A stretch of DNA of 64,000 nt from positions 1,240,001-1,304,000 of the forward strand of contig JALJCQ010000016.1 in NCBI GenBank assembly GCA_023091665.1, given 5' to 3'. The notes beneath the pieces are model-generated. The model saw nothing but the letters and a program-made list of their open reading frames with translations, ran no database searches and was not told where the DNA came from. Source of the stretch: Pythium myriotylum (Eukaryota; Oomycota; Peronosporomycetes; Pythiales; Pythiaceae). Positions 51,627 through 60,934 of the stretch are shown in pieces; the stretch's first letter is position 1, and every line of letters starts with the position of its first letter. Both the position numbers and the translations under genes were made by a program.

Positions 51627-52057
51627 GCTTGGGAAGAAGTGCGTTGGTGAGAACGAGGAATATTTGAGAATAAGAAGAACACAATGAATGGCTGGCTTTC
51701 AGCACGTCAAATGAGAGCGGCCACTCTCTGGCGCTCCTGCTGGTCCGTGTCTTGGTCGAAGCGTAAGTGATGAGCTCATCTGTTGCGTAATGAGCTCACC
51801 AACTGATTGCACAAAGACCAGACGGATGCACCCAAATGAATCGCCCCATGTCAACTCGAATTACTTGCGTGAGTACATGGTGGAAAGGACTCCCTACAAT
51901 CTCGGCGGAAGTCAACGTCTTAGGGTCCTGATTGAATTCACACTCGCGATTTAGGAATCGCGGGTTTGTCACGACGTACGATTTGGGAATGTGTCTATAA
52001 GCACTATATCCAATTCTCCAGAACATTGAAGCCTACCAGCTCAGTGCGAACACATAT
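51627..52057. other. Intergenic region, elicitin-like 2 promoter
   Basis: 431 bp. It holds the upstream region of elicitin-like gene 2 and the 3' flank of PGP1. A pyrimidine-rich minus-strand stretch with TCATTGTGTTCTT near 51686 could be an Inr. No ORF is supported. Confidence 0.35.
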
Positions 52058-53350
52058 TCACTGTTCGGTCTCTCGGTAGAACACGTTGATGGCGTCGACC
52101 GAGTCGACCACGAAGTCAGGCACTTGCCACTTATCCTGGATGGTGGTGAGCTCGCTCTCGCTGGTCACACCACTGAGCACGAGCAGCGTGTGGAGACCGC
52201 CGCGCTTGCCAAATTCAATGTCTGTCGACAGGCGATCGCCGACCATGCACGTGCGCTGCGGGTCGAGGTTGTACGTCTTGAGAATCGTCTTGAGCAAGTC
52301 CTGCGAGGGCTTGCCCACGACAGCCTCGGGAGCACTACAAAAAACAATGAATCGAATCATTTACTTTCCACGCCCAAATCATGACTCGAATCGGAACACT
52401 TACCGGCCCGCGCCAGTCTCCACAAACCTGACAAGACTTCCACCTGCTGGAAGGATTGCGCCGTCGACTGGGAAGGTGGGATCGCTGCAAAACACGAATT
52501 ACATGATCATGCCAACGAAGCAAGAACGAGGAATAAGGAACCTACGGGTTCGTGCCGATGAAGCGGCAGCCCGGGATCTGACGCACGCATGTGGATGCAT
52601 ACGCGACCTTGTAGAACGACACGTAGCGGTCGAGACCGACAACGACCGCGCGGATGTCCGTGTCGATCGTGAACGGACCCGTCGGCAGCTCGCGCACATC
52701 GCTGTGGTCGAGGCCAAGCGACTTGTACCCGACGTTCTCGAGCTCCTGACCGAGGCCACTCTCACCGACAAAGTAGACTTTGCTGCCCGTGGGGATGCCT
52801 TCGTTCTTCATGTACTGAGCTGTGGCCCACGCCGACGTCACAATGTCCTCAGCCTTGGCGCTGATACCCTGCGAGGCTGACGACGCAAAATGAATCGTAG
52901 AAAATCAGCTTCTCACCAGGGAATCAACAGACTGAATGACATATTCCGAAAAGCGCCACGCACCGAGCTTCTTGACGTACGTCTCACGCGTCTTGGTCGA
53001 GTTGTTGGTCTATCGATCAATTATAATTCACTCTACTTCAGTTTTTAACTTTCTCTTTTCGTGCTTTAACCACCTCAAACGTACCACGAAGACCACGCGC
53101 TTGCCGAGCGAGCGCAGCAGCTCGAGCATGTCGGCGGCGCCCGGGATGAGCGCGTCGCCGCGCCACAGAACTGGAGGGAACACGAACCAGAAGCAAAAGA
53201 TAATTAGAATACTCGCGGCGGCCTGCTCGAACGCCACGCAGGACGCGTCGCACCGCCGTCGCAGTCGAAGAGGAAGGCGTCGAGGTTGCTGAGCCAGGTG
53301 CGGAAGGCCTGGCGCGCGAGCCGCGGCACGTAGGACGAAGGGGAGGCCAT
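52058..53350 (-). CDS. HAD phosphatase PGP1 (phosphoglycolate / 4-nitrophenylphosphatase type)
   Basis: Multi-exon gene with ATG at 53350 (MASPSSYVPRLARQAFRTWL). Exon 1 ends in FLFDCDG and exon 2 continues VLWRGD, together giving the HAD DxD nucleophile motif DCDGVLW. GKRVVFVTNNSTKTRETY is motif II. The cap domain (VYFVGESGLGQELE to FIGTNP) is of the IIA type. Motif III/IV is GKPSQDLLKTI and MVGDRLSTDIEFGKRGG, followed by TLLVLSGVTSESEL. It has about 300 residues, as expected for HAD-IIA. Eukaryotic homologues hydrolyse phosphoglycolate, pyridoxal phosphate or metabolite-repair substrates; which one is unknown. It is the closest family member to the elicitin-like array and is intact, with two more copies at 59-62 kb. 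Confidence 0.88.
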
Positions 53351-53515
53351 TGGGCAAGCTTGGCGACGATGGGTAAGTGAGACCGTCAGTCACTTGCTGA
53401 CGTAAGTAGTGCCGGTACTAGATTAGGACACTAGACTAGGATTGCTTTTAGGACATTTTTTTAAAAACCGGTATTATGAGAAGTAAAACCTGATTTGACA
53501 ACTCACCTACTGGTT

Positions 53516-54793
53516 TTAGTTGCGGAGACCGTCCCAGTAGCCCGGGATCTGCTGGGCGAAGGCGATGAAGGCCTTGTACATGTTGCTACCGGCCTTGCGG
53601 ATCGTCGACTCAGATGCGACGAAGCTCGTGCCGGCCATTTCGATCGTCAGCACGGGCTTGTTGAGGATCTGGAAGACGGCGTCGTCGAAGGCACCGTACG
53701 CCACGTACAGTTCGGCCGCAGTCTCACTCGTGTAAGCACTGCCGGCAGCCTGAGCGACGGCGTCACCGAGAGTCTGGAGCTTGGATCCGTACGGCTCGGG
53801 CGGGGTTCCGTCCTGGTTGCCGTAGGCGCGGAGCACGAGGCCAGCGTACGAGTGCATGTCGAGAGCGCCATCGACGTCGAGAGTCTGGAGGAAAGCCCAC
53901 GAGCCAGCAGTCTCGGGCTCGCTGAGCACTGCCGAACCTGGATAGGTCTCGGCCGATGGCGGATCACCAGCGAGACCAAAGAAATCATCCGGGCCATAGT
54001 TACGGTTCAGATCTACACCGTAGGTCGAGCCTGAGATCGGTCGACGGTTCTTACGCCAGAGACGGTCCGTGCTCCACGTGTAGATGTAACCATCCAAGTT
54101 CAGGATCGGCACGAAGTACCAGTCGTAGTTGTTGAAGATGCTCGTGACCGTGGCATCGCCTGCGCGGAGCGCATCCAACAGACCGGCGATGGCGTAGAAG
54201 GTGGAGGAGCCGGCGATCCACTCACGGGCGTGGATGAGCGACTGGGTGTAGAGAGCCTTGCGGCCCGAGCCAGTGGAGATCTTGTAACCCGGGACGGTGC
54301 GTCCTTCGTAGGTGGTGGTGACCTTGGCAATCTTGGAGAAGATGGTCGGGTTCTGAGCGACGAGGTTGTCAAAGAAGGCAAACACTTCGCTGTACTGGCG
54401 GAAGCAGTCGAAGAAGGTGTTGTCGACGTACTTGGTCGACGTCGCGAGACGACGTCCCGATCCTCGCGAGCAAGTCGCTCGCTCAGCCGCTCGCTGAGCG
54501 AGGAGCGTCTGCGTGTTGACCGGGTCGGCAGCGATGACTGACTCGTTGCCGTGGAGCGCCGCGTTCTTCTGAAACACGCTAATCTCAGCCGACGTCGCGT
54601 AGATCTCAGCCTTGACCTTTCCGCTTCCAACAGAAGAGGCACGCCAGACATCGAGCTCGCCCTTGAAGAGCGGGAGCGTGTTGTCGAAGACTTGCTTGGG
54701 CGCAAGCACGTGGTAGAGCTGCTTGGGCTCGGCCGAGACGACGGCTCCGACGAGCGCGGCGGCGACGAGTGCGAGGGACTGGAGAACCTTCAT
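53516..54793 (-). CDS. Secreted M14 carboxypeptidase CPA1 (425 aa)
   Basis: Single exon, signal peptide MKVLQSLALVAAALVGAVVS. A propeptide (to about 113) is followed by the M14A catalytic domain: HAREWIAGSS (zinc H and E), WSTDRLWRKNRR (substrate Arg), GVDLNRNYG (Asn-Arg pocket), DMHSYAGLVLRAYG (third zinc His), and LTIEMAG (catalytic Glu). All catalytic residues of metallocarboxypeptidases A/B are present. Secretion implies degradation of extracellular or host peptides. Residues 97-113 (LAQRAAERATCSRGSGRR) contain a small hairpin at 54476-54500 in DNA that the paralogue lacks. Upstream, CTCACTCTTCAATTC (54808-54822) looks like an oomycete Inr and is shared with CPA2. The paralogue CPA2 lies 1.9 kb upstream on the same strand. 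Confidence 0.93.
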   Translation of the reverse strand: MKVLQSLALVAAALVGAVVSAEPKQLYHVLAPKQVFDNTLPLFKGELDVWRASSVGSGKVKAEIYATSAEISVFQKNAALHGNESVIAADPVNTQTLLAQRAAERATCSRGSGRRLATSTKYVDNTFFDCFRQYSEVFAFFDNLVAQNPTIFSKIAKVTTTYEGRTVPGYKISTGSGRKALYTQSLIHAREWIAGSSTFYAIAGLLDALRAGDATVTSIFNNYDWYFVPILNLDGYIYTWSTDRLWRKNRRPISGSTYGVDLNRNYGPDDFFGLAGDPPSAETYPGSAVLSEPETAGSWAFLQTLDVDGALDMHSYAGLVLRAYGNQDGTPPEPYGSKLQTLGDAVAQAAGSAYTSETAAELYVAYGAFDDAVFQILNKPVLTIEMAGTSFVASESTIRKAGSNMYKAFIAFAQQIPGYWDGLRN

Positions 54794-55130
54794 GCTCGAG
54801 ACTGGGCGAATTGAAGAGTGAGAACCAATGCTTGGTGAGAAGCCGCTGTAGACGCCGCTAGGGCTGCACGACGAGTCCTGGTTTCTTCGGGTAGGGCAAT
54901 GGGTGGCATCCTCGGCTGTCCCATTATCAGAATCGCCGTTCTGCCGTGCCTCAACAATTCCTTATGCAGCTTGACACCTTTCTCATCTGGGTCAAATGGC
55001 AGGTTGTGCATAGCAGAGGTGATCCTGGCAAGGGGTTGACGTTGGCTGCGAAGCTGGCAGCCATAGTCTGGCTGAGCACGGCCACAATGTGGCTTGAGTG
55101 CCACTGTTTGATCTGAGTTCATCAGTGGAA

Positions 55131-55141
55131 GAGTGCCACTC
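55131..55141. promoter_or_regulatory. Palindromic element GAGTGCCACTC, CPA1 upstream
   Basis: Perfect palindrome with one central base, about 340 bp upstream of CPA1. A near copy is at 55096-55106. The same 11-mer lies upstream of CPA2 at 58399-58409, supporting a shared regulatory site. Confidence 0.4.
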
Positions 55142-55581
55142 ACGACCGAAGGCGGTGGCTGTGCTCAGGCATGCCACTCGAAGAGAAACCCACGCGATTG
55201 GGGCTCCAGACAATTCTCTCTCGGGCGGTGTAGTCTGCGCCGCACAGAACACAAGCCAAGTTATGAATGATCCTGTGTTTTGTTCATTCTCTTCGTCTCG
55301 TCGCACAGAGAAGAGCCGAGCAGGCATCCGACGGAGACAAGCCTTCCAGTAAGACAATGAAAATCCGCCGTTCTCGACGGGATGCTCGAGGCATTGAGAC
55401 GATCATCGTGGATATCATTCTAACAAAGAACAGCAGTAAGAACCAGACATTCATGATCCGAGTCGGTCTGCATGACAAGGCAGTTCGGACAAATCCTACA
55501 AAGCCGTGTCCAATTGCTATCACAAGCTTGGCCATCTGATTCGTGTGATAGAAGTGGGATAAGGTCGCGATCTACTGAGCC

Positions 55582-55665
55582 GGGCGGAAAATGGACAAAG
55601 TTTTCCAATTCTAAACGGCAAGAGCTTGCCGTTTGGAATTGGAAAACTTCGTCCATTTTCCGCCC
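55582..55665. repeat. Large hairpin, 41-bp arms, 2-nt loop
   Basis: Left arm 55582-55622 and right arm 55625-55665 pair at 39 of 41 positions; the two differences are A-C and T-G. The loop is AG. Unrelated in sequence to the other hairpins of the window. Confidence 0.95.
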
Positions 55666-55684
55666 AGCTCTTGCCCAAGAGCTG
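55665..55684. repeat. Second hairpin abutting the first
   Basis: 9-bp perfect arms (CAGCTCTTG and CAAGAGCTG) around a 2-nt CC loop, starting at the last base of the 41-bp hairpin. Confidence 0.8.
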
Positions 55685-56646
55685 TCGACGGATTTCCCAT
55701 CAAAACCCTGCTTACTCTTCTGTCACAGAACTCAAAGCTGCAAGAAAATCAATTGAAGTCTTTTGCTGGTACTGTACTCTCCCTAAGTTGACGGCAAGGA
55801 AAGCCGACAATCCTCGTTTATTCACAGCTTCTAGCGACCACTCGTTCCAGCCTAATCCTCCCACGGCAAAGTCAGCGTGGCCTATTTCTCCATTTGCCCT
55901 CGTCAAGAACAACTCGAACGGAATCTAGAATGCGACCCCCCTCGCTGTGGGTCAATTCAAGATGTTCACCCGGCTGCCGCCAACGCGCGCACAAACCGAG
56001 ACCCACGAAGATGAGCCAGCATCAGTTCGCGGTCGAATTCTGTGCCCATATCGACCAAACTCTTCACAGTCGGCGCAGCCTTCGCGCGCAGTTGATATTC
56101 GTGTCGATGAAGACGCCTCTCTCTTGCAGGCCGCTTGACCAAGTGACTTCGATCAAGTCCCGTAAAAAAAATTTCCATTCGACGAGCAGCAGCACGAAGC
56201 GCCAATCTGTTACGTAGATATGGGGCCGACGGACGATGTGCTTATAGACGATCATCTTCGCATTCCCGTCGAAGTTGCAGTAACACGTCGACGACCTCGG
56301 TGTTCGCGCGGATCATCAGGACAAACTCGAATACACTTGAAGCCGAAGCCCAGTCTGAGGGCGTCGCCCACGTGTGCCGCATCACGTAGGAGCTTTCACC
56401 ACGAGTCGAGTCCTTATCATTCGGATAAACATTTGGAGGTCAGATCGCCAATGAGGAGACCAAGAAGGATCACGAAACACGGCTAACGCCCCACGGCATC
56501 AGCATGAAAGGAAAAAAAGAGGATGAAGATGCACACATCTCTGTCACAAAGCAAAATTTGATGGCGATTACTACATAGAGAATTCCGCAACCATACCAGC
56601 TACCGTTCGATCGCCAAGGAGGCAGGCGGCTCTGTTCCCAGGCAGC

Positions 56647-57918
56647 TTACAAGCCGCTCCAGTAGGTCGGGATCTGCTGGGCGAAGGCGATGAAGGCCTT
56701 GTACATGTTGTTACCGGCGGTACGGATCGTCGACTCAGACGCCACGAAGCTCGAGCCAGCCATCTCGATCGTCAGCACGGGCTTGTTGAGCACCTGGAAG
56801 ATCGCGTCGTCGAAGCAGCCGTAGGCGACGTAGAGCTGGGCACTCGTTTCACTCGTGTAAGCGCTGCCAGCAGCCTTGGCGACAGCGTCACCGAGCACCT
56901 TGAGCTTGGGGCCGTACGGAGCCGGGGGCGTGCCCTGCTTGTTGCCGTAGGCACGGAGCACGAGACCAGCGTACGAGTGCATGTCGATGGCGCCGTAGAT
57001 GTTGAGGCTCTGGATGAACGACCACGAGCCCGAGGTCTCCGGCTCGCTCAGGACACCAGTACCCGGGTAGGTCTCGGCGGTCGGTCCGTCGCCGGCGAGG
57101 CCGAAGTACGAGGCAGGGCCGTAGTTGCGGTTCAGATCGACACCGTAGGTCGAGCCCGAGACCTTTCGGCGGTTCTTACGCCAGAGACGGTCCGTGCTCC
57201 ACGTGTAGATGTAACCATCCAAGTTCAGGATCGGCACGAAGTACCAGTCGTAGTTGTTGAAGATGCTCGTGACCGTCGCGTCACCTGCACGGAGAGCATC
57301 CAACAGACCGGCGATGGCGTAGAAGGTGGAGGAGCCGGCGATCCACTCACGGGCGTGGATGAGCGACTGGGTGTAGAGAGCCTTGCGGCCCGAGCCAGTG
57401 GAGATCTTGTAACCCGGGACGGTGCGTCCTTCGTAGGTGGTGGTGACCTTGGCAATCTTGGAGAAGATGGTCGGGTTCTCGGCCACGAGGTTGTCAAGGA
57501 ACGCGAAAACCTCGGTGGACTGACGGAAACAGTCGAAGAAGGTGTTGTCGACGTACTTGGTCGAGGTCGCAAGGCGACGGCCGGAGCCCGACGAGCATGT
57601 GGCACGAGCAGCAGCACGCTCGGCAAGGAGCGTCTGCGTGTTGACCGGGTCGGCAGCGATGACCGACTCGTTGCCGTGGAGCGCTGCGTTTTTCTGGAAC
57701 ACATCGATCTCGGCCGACGTCGCGTAGATCTCGGCCTTGACCTTGTCACTGCCCACAGGCGACGCGCGCCAGACATCGAGCTCGCCCTTGAAGAGCGGGA
57801 GCGTGTTGTCGAAGACTTGCTTGGGCGCAAGCACATGGTAGAGCTGCTTGGGCTCGGCCGAGACGACGGCTCCGACGAGCGCGGCAGCGACGAGTGCGAG
57901 GGACTGGAGAACCTTCAT
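56647..57918 (-). CDS. Secreted M14 carboxypeptidase CPA2 (423 aa)
   Basis: Single exon, paralogue of CPA1 with the same signal peptide (MKVLQSLALVAAALVGAVVS) and all catalytic residues (HAREW, LWRKNRR, VDLNRNYG, DMHSYAG, LTIEMAG). It differs mainly in the C-terminal third, in the propeptide (LAERAAARATCSSGSGRR) and in the pocket-side loop (KVSGSTYGVDLNRNYGPASYFGLAG vs PISGSTYGVDLNRNYGPDDFFGLAG). The central 300 nt are almost identical to CPA1, which suggests gene conversion. An Inr-like CTCACTCTTCAATTC is at 57932-57946. Both copies are intact and probably expressed; different specificity is possible but cannot be judged from the sequence. Confidence 0.93.
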   Translation of the reverse strand: MKVLQSLALVAAALVGAVVSAEPKQLYHVLAPKQVFDNTLPLFKGELDVWRASPVGSDKVKAEIYATSAEIDVFQKNAALHGNESVIAADPVNTQTLLAERAAARATCSSGSGRRLATSTKYVDNTFFDCFRQSTEVFAFLDNLVAENPTIFSKIAKVTTTYEGRTVPGYKISTGSGRKALYTQSLIHAREWIAGSSTFYAIAGLLDALRAGDATVTSIFNNYDWYFVPILNLDGYIYTWSTDRLWRKNRRKVSGSTYGVDLNRNYGPASYFGLAGDGPTAETYPGTGVLSEPETSGSWSFIQSLNIYGAIDMHSYAGLVLRAYGNKQGTPPAPYGPKLKVLGDAVAKAAGSAYTSETSAQLYVAYGCFDDAIFQVLNKPVLTIEMAGSSFVASESTIRTAGNNMYKAFIAFAQQIPTYWSGL

Positions 57919-58253
57919 GCTCGAGACTGGGTGAATTGAAGAGTGAGGATGGAGGGCGAGCTCACAAAGACCAAGAGAGGGTTGCTTGATACGCCCCCTC
58001 GACGCAGTCGCCGTGAGGGTCCATGGTAGGTCGAGAAAATGTTGACGATGTCCAATCTTCGTAGACTGCTCCTCTCAACAGGATCGCGGCGTTCTCAGAA
58101 TCGATTGAGATACCCAACGTTTTGCTCATGATCGAGATCGAGCGTCAGAACTCGGCGTCTGGTTCGCAGGGCTGATTTTAAGAACAGGGCAACCAAATCT
58201 GGGTTCCTGCACTGCAGCCTGCTGGACTGTGGTACCGACCGTACTAGACAGTA

Positions 58254-58378
58254 GGTTTACCAGGGGCTCCTGCGAGGAGCCCGTGGTAAACCAGGGCAGG
58301 AGTCCTGCCGCTGCAGCTTGCACTGCAAGCTGCAGCGCTCAGCCAGTGGCTGAGCACAGCCAACAACTGCCTGTGCTC
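58254..58378. repeat. Five consecutive small hairpins
   Basis: From left to right: 58254-58292 (18-bp arms, 1 mismatch, loop GCG); 58295-58309 (7 bp, 1-nt loop); 58310-58336 (12 bp perfect, loop ACT); 58337-58355 (8 bp perfect, loop AGT); 58352-58378 (8-bp arms GAGCACAG / CTGTGCTC, 11-nt loop). Arm sequences are unrelated to one another. Total 125 bp. Confidence 0.9.
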
Positions 58379-58398
58379 ATGACCCTCTCCTTTGCGCG

Positions 58399-58409
58399 GA
58401 GTGCCACTC
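58399..58409. promoter_or_regulatory. Palindromic element GAGTGCCACTC, CPA2 upstream
   Basis: Same 11-mer as at 55131-55141 upstream of CPA1, here about 480 bp upstream of the CPA2 start. Conservation between otherwise diverged upstream regions suggests function. Confidence 0.4.
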
Positions 58410-59162
58410 TCAGGAGAATGGATCAATTAGGCGTGCAACTCTTTGGCGGACTGAGCCACGGGGCCACTGACTCTTTTTGAGCGGAATCTTACGAAATTTG
58501 CGTGCTCAGCCGTTGTAGGACCCTTCAATTAAAGGGTTACGAGCTGTAACTTTCCGTTCGCCCCCATCGAATGGCTTGAGCTGCACTCTCTAGTCTCGTA
58601 TGTGCGATGCGCAATTGGAAAATCGACTGTCTTCTCCGAGGGCTCCGAGACGTAGTCGAGCCTGAGGAATTGCCCAGTCTTCCACACATCCATAAACAGG
58701 ACACCAAGTATCTTGAATCTGATTAGGAGGGAAGAACAAGACGCACACGGGCTGCAGCATTGAAGAACACAAGGGCTTGGTAGTGAAAATCCACGTCCGT
58801 GATATATCGATCCACCGGCTCAAACCACTCGGAGACTGCAAAGACACAGAGAGAAGGGCCTCCAGGAGATTGCGCTCTTGCTTGCACTCACGGAAACTTG
58901 GTCTGAGTCGAAGGAGGCGTCTCGTTTCCTTGGACGCGCTGATTTCGAGACGCATCTGAGTACAAGCGGTGGATGAGACGAATCACGACTCATTGAGCCG
59001 GGCTGTGAGGGGCACAGCTGCCCGTCGCAAACTTTGACTGAGGCTGTCGTGTACTGTAATCTTCCCTTCGTTTAGTGGGAGGCTTGCACCGTGAAAGGCT
59101 TTTCGTGGCCAGTGCTCGCGCAACTTCAGCGAGCACTGATCACGATAAGCAACGATGCTCTG

Positions 59163-60591
59163 GTCTTGGCGGATGTGGTGTGATGTTTGTTGAGATCATC
59201 CACCGAGTCGACGTAGAGGTCGAGGACTCGAAATGAGTCAGCTCGTGCTCGTGGGTCACGCCCAACAGGACGAGCAGAGTCTTGTGCCACCACGGAGGTC
59301 GAGTTCAATGTCGGTTGACAACATATCTCCAACCATTTCAAATGTGTACGTGAGGTGAACCACGGAAGTGCTCCAGGCTTAGTAGACTTGCATATCATGC
59401 GTGTGCGGGCTGGATCGATTTTGTGCGCTTGCATGACGGTATTGTGAAGGCATTGCGATGGCTTGCCGACAATCACCTCAGGAGGACTTGCACACAACCC
59501 ACGCCATCAGATCTAAGCAACTGGAAGCAATGTTAAACTGATTAGAACTCACCGCTCAACGGCGGCCTCAACAAACCTCATGAGACACCCGCCCCCTGGG
59601 AGAACGAGCGGTCCCGAGAAAACGAAACATCGCTAGCCAAAGTAGTAGATAGTGTATGGGTCTTTCATGGGAGATCATAATATGATCTCCCTGAGAGCTA
59701 AGAGCTTGATATTATCAAGCTCTTAGCGACTGACGGGTTTGTTGAGATGGAGTGGCAACCCGGGATCTCACGGATGTGACACGACGTGTATGTAAGCTTG
59801 TAGTAATTGACCTGGCTGCTCACCAGACAACAGGAGTCTGAGACATCTGTTCGTGAAAGATAAAAACTCACTCACCGATCGAGTCCGACCACAACGGCCT
59901 TGACGTCGCAATCAGCGACGAAGGGAACGGGAATGTCACGTGTGTCGTTGTGCTCTAGTCCGAATGCCTCAAAACCCTCGGCAAGCAGCTCCTGGTTGAT
60001 GCCAGTCTCTTCGACGACGTAGACCTTGCCGCTAAGGCTCTGGTCCTTCATGTATTTGACGGTGGCCCAGGCCGAGCTGGTTGTGGTTCCAAATTACTGT
60101 CAGCACATGTAGATGTCTCTCATTGACTGTGGGAAAAGGACGGTGAACTCACGTGACGATATCCTCGACGACTGCTGGGATACCCTGGGACGCTTTGCGA
60201 GGTCAGCCTTCCAGTTTGCGCGTTAGCGTTGAGAGAAGACGTACCGAGTTTCTTGACAAAAGCACTACGAGATTTGGTCGAGTTGTTGGCCTAACCGACT
60301 CGATTAGTCAATCAATAGGCGGGTCTAACCACCGACTAAATCGAGATAGTCGCACCACAAATATCACGAGCTTGCCCAGCGAGCGCAGCAGCGCGACCGC
60401 CTCCGTAGCAACAGCGATCACTGCGTCGCGGCGCCACAACACTACATCCTTTGTTAGTCGCTTCGGTCTCACCAAGTCGCAGAATCGCCCACGTCAGACT
60501 AACCTCCGTCGCAGTCTAAAAGGAACGCGTCTAACCCGTCGATCCTCGGTTGGAACGCGTCTAACAAGAGCTTGGGAGGAGTTGTAATCAT
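59163..60591 (-). pseudogene. PGP2, degenerate phosphoglycolate-phosphatase copy
   Basis: The start (ATG 60591, MITTPPKLLLDAFQPRIDGL) and the DCDG/VLWRRD, NNSTKSRSAF and cap segments parallel PGP3. The copy fails in its last third. At the exon that should end in RTCM|VGDRLSTD, the donor GT is replaced by AT (ATGATATGC) and the acceptor AG is lost. In the following exon the frame shifts near the LRGG segment (DMLSTDIELDLRGG then a shifted HKTLLVLLGVTHEHE), and the IQDPFQVPDF segment is partly deleted. One intron (59669-59745) carries two hairpins. PGP2 lies between CPA2 and PGP3 and is probably a recent duplicate. An alternative, a cryptic functional splice form, is unlikely given the frameshift. 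Confidence 0.85.
59669..59727. repeat. Two hairpins inside a PGP2 intron
   Basis: 59669-59691: 10-bp perfect arms (GGGAGATCAT), loop AAT. 59697-59727: 14-bp perfect arms (GCTAAGAGCTTGAT), loop ATT. Both sit in the intron following STNP; the homologous PGP3 intron contains only a short CGAAAAGTTTTCG palindrome at its start. Confidence 0.9.
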
Positions 60592-60934
60592 GCCGACAAA
60601 TTCGATTCTACTGCTACGCAGCCGAGTGTTCTCGAGCAATGCAGCGCATGACAAGCAACGGGTGCCCACGCGGGAGAGTGACACCTTGGCGAGATCACGA
60701 GAACTGTGTTAGGGGATGGACCACTGGTCTCCTTAATCATGAAAGCTCACAACTGATTTTCGAGCCGAAATGTTATCAACGTCTCGCGCTCTCTGGAGAC
60801 AACAGTATGGATAGTGTAAACGTCTCTGCCTTATCTGTATTGCTTCTGAACCCTTTTGACTCAGCATTTCGTCTATTCAAGTGTCGTGGACAGCTTGCGA
60901 GTGCGTTAGCCTCGGCGAGAAACTACGCTTTTCT
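60592..60934. other. Gap between PGP2 and PGP3
   Basis: 343 bp of upstream region for PGP2 and 3' flank of PGP3. Nothing else is recognised; the plus-strand ORF here is a shadow. Confidence 0.4.

Larger units (their letters stand above)
54794..56646. other. Long intergenic region between CPA1 and CPA2
   Basis: 1.85 kb without a convincing gene. It contains the CPA1 promoter (Inr-like element 54808-54822), two GAGTGCCACT(C/G) palindromic elements (55096-55106, 55131-55141), a divergent pair of CTGAGCAC(G/A)GCCAC inverted repeats (about 55072 and 55154), and two adjacent hairpins (55582-55684). A 66-codon minus ORF (55912-55712, MFLTRANGEIGHADFAVGGL) is amino-acid-like but unsupported. Confidence 0.5.
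57919..59162. other. Intergenic region with a cluster of five hairpins
   Basis: 1.24 kb between CPA2 and the PGP pseudogene. It holds the CPA2 promoter, the palindrome GAGTGCCACTC (58399-58409) and the hairpin cluster 58254-58378. A 121-codon minus ORF (58955-58590) has no recognisable features and I do not call it. Confidence 0.5.

Noticed and set aside
54476..54500. Hairpin CTCGCTCAG / CTGAGCGAG inside CPA1
   Set aside because: Not listed among the strong hairpins, as it lies in coding sequence for QRAAERATC and its 9-bp arms with a 7-nt loop could be chance.
55712..55912. 66-codon ORF MFLTRANGEIGHADFAVGG
   Set aside because: Looks amino-acid-like but is too short, lacks neighbours in frame, and begins next to hairpins. 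Left as a note only.
56064..56255. Short minus ORF with Leu-rich segment (TDWRFVLLLVEWKFFL) as a membrane protein
   Set aside because: No upstream exon or start context; the overlapping frame 55966-56205 is equally open.
58590..58955. 121-codon minus-strand ORF between CPA2 and PGP2
   Set aside because: No homology-like block, no signal peptide and no splice neighbours; the length is possible by chance in this gap.
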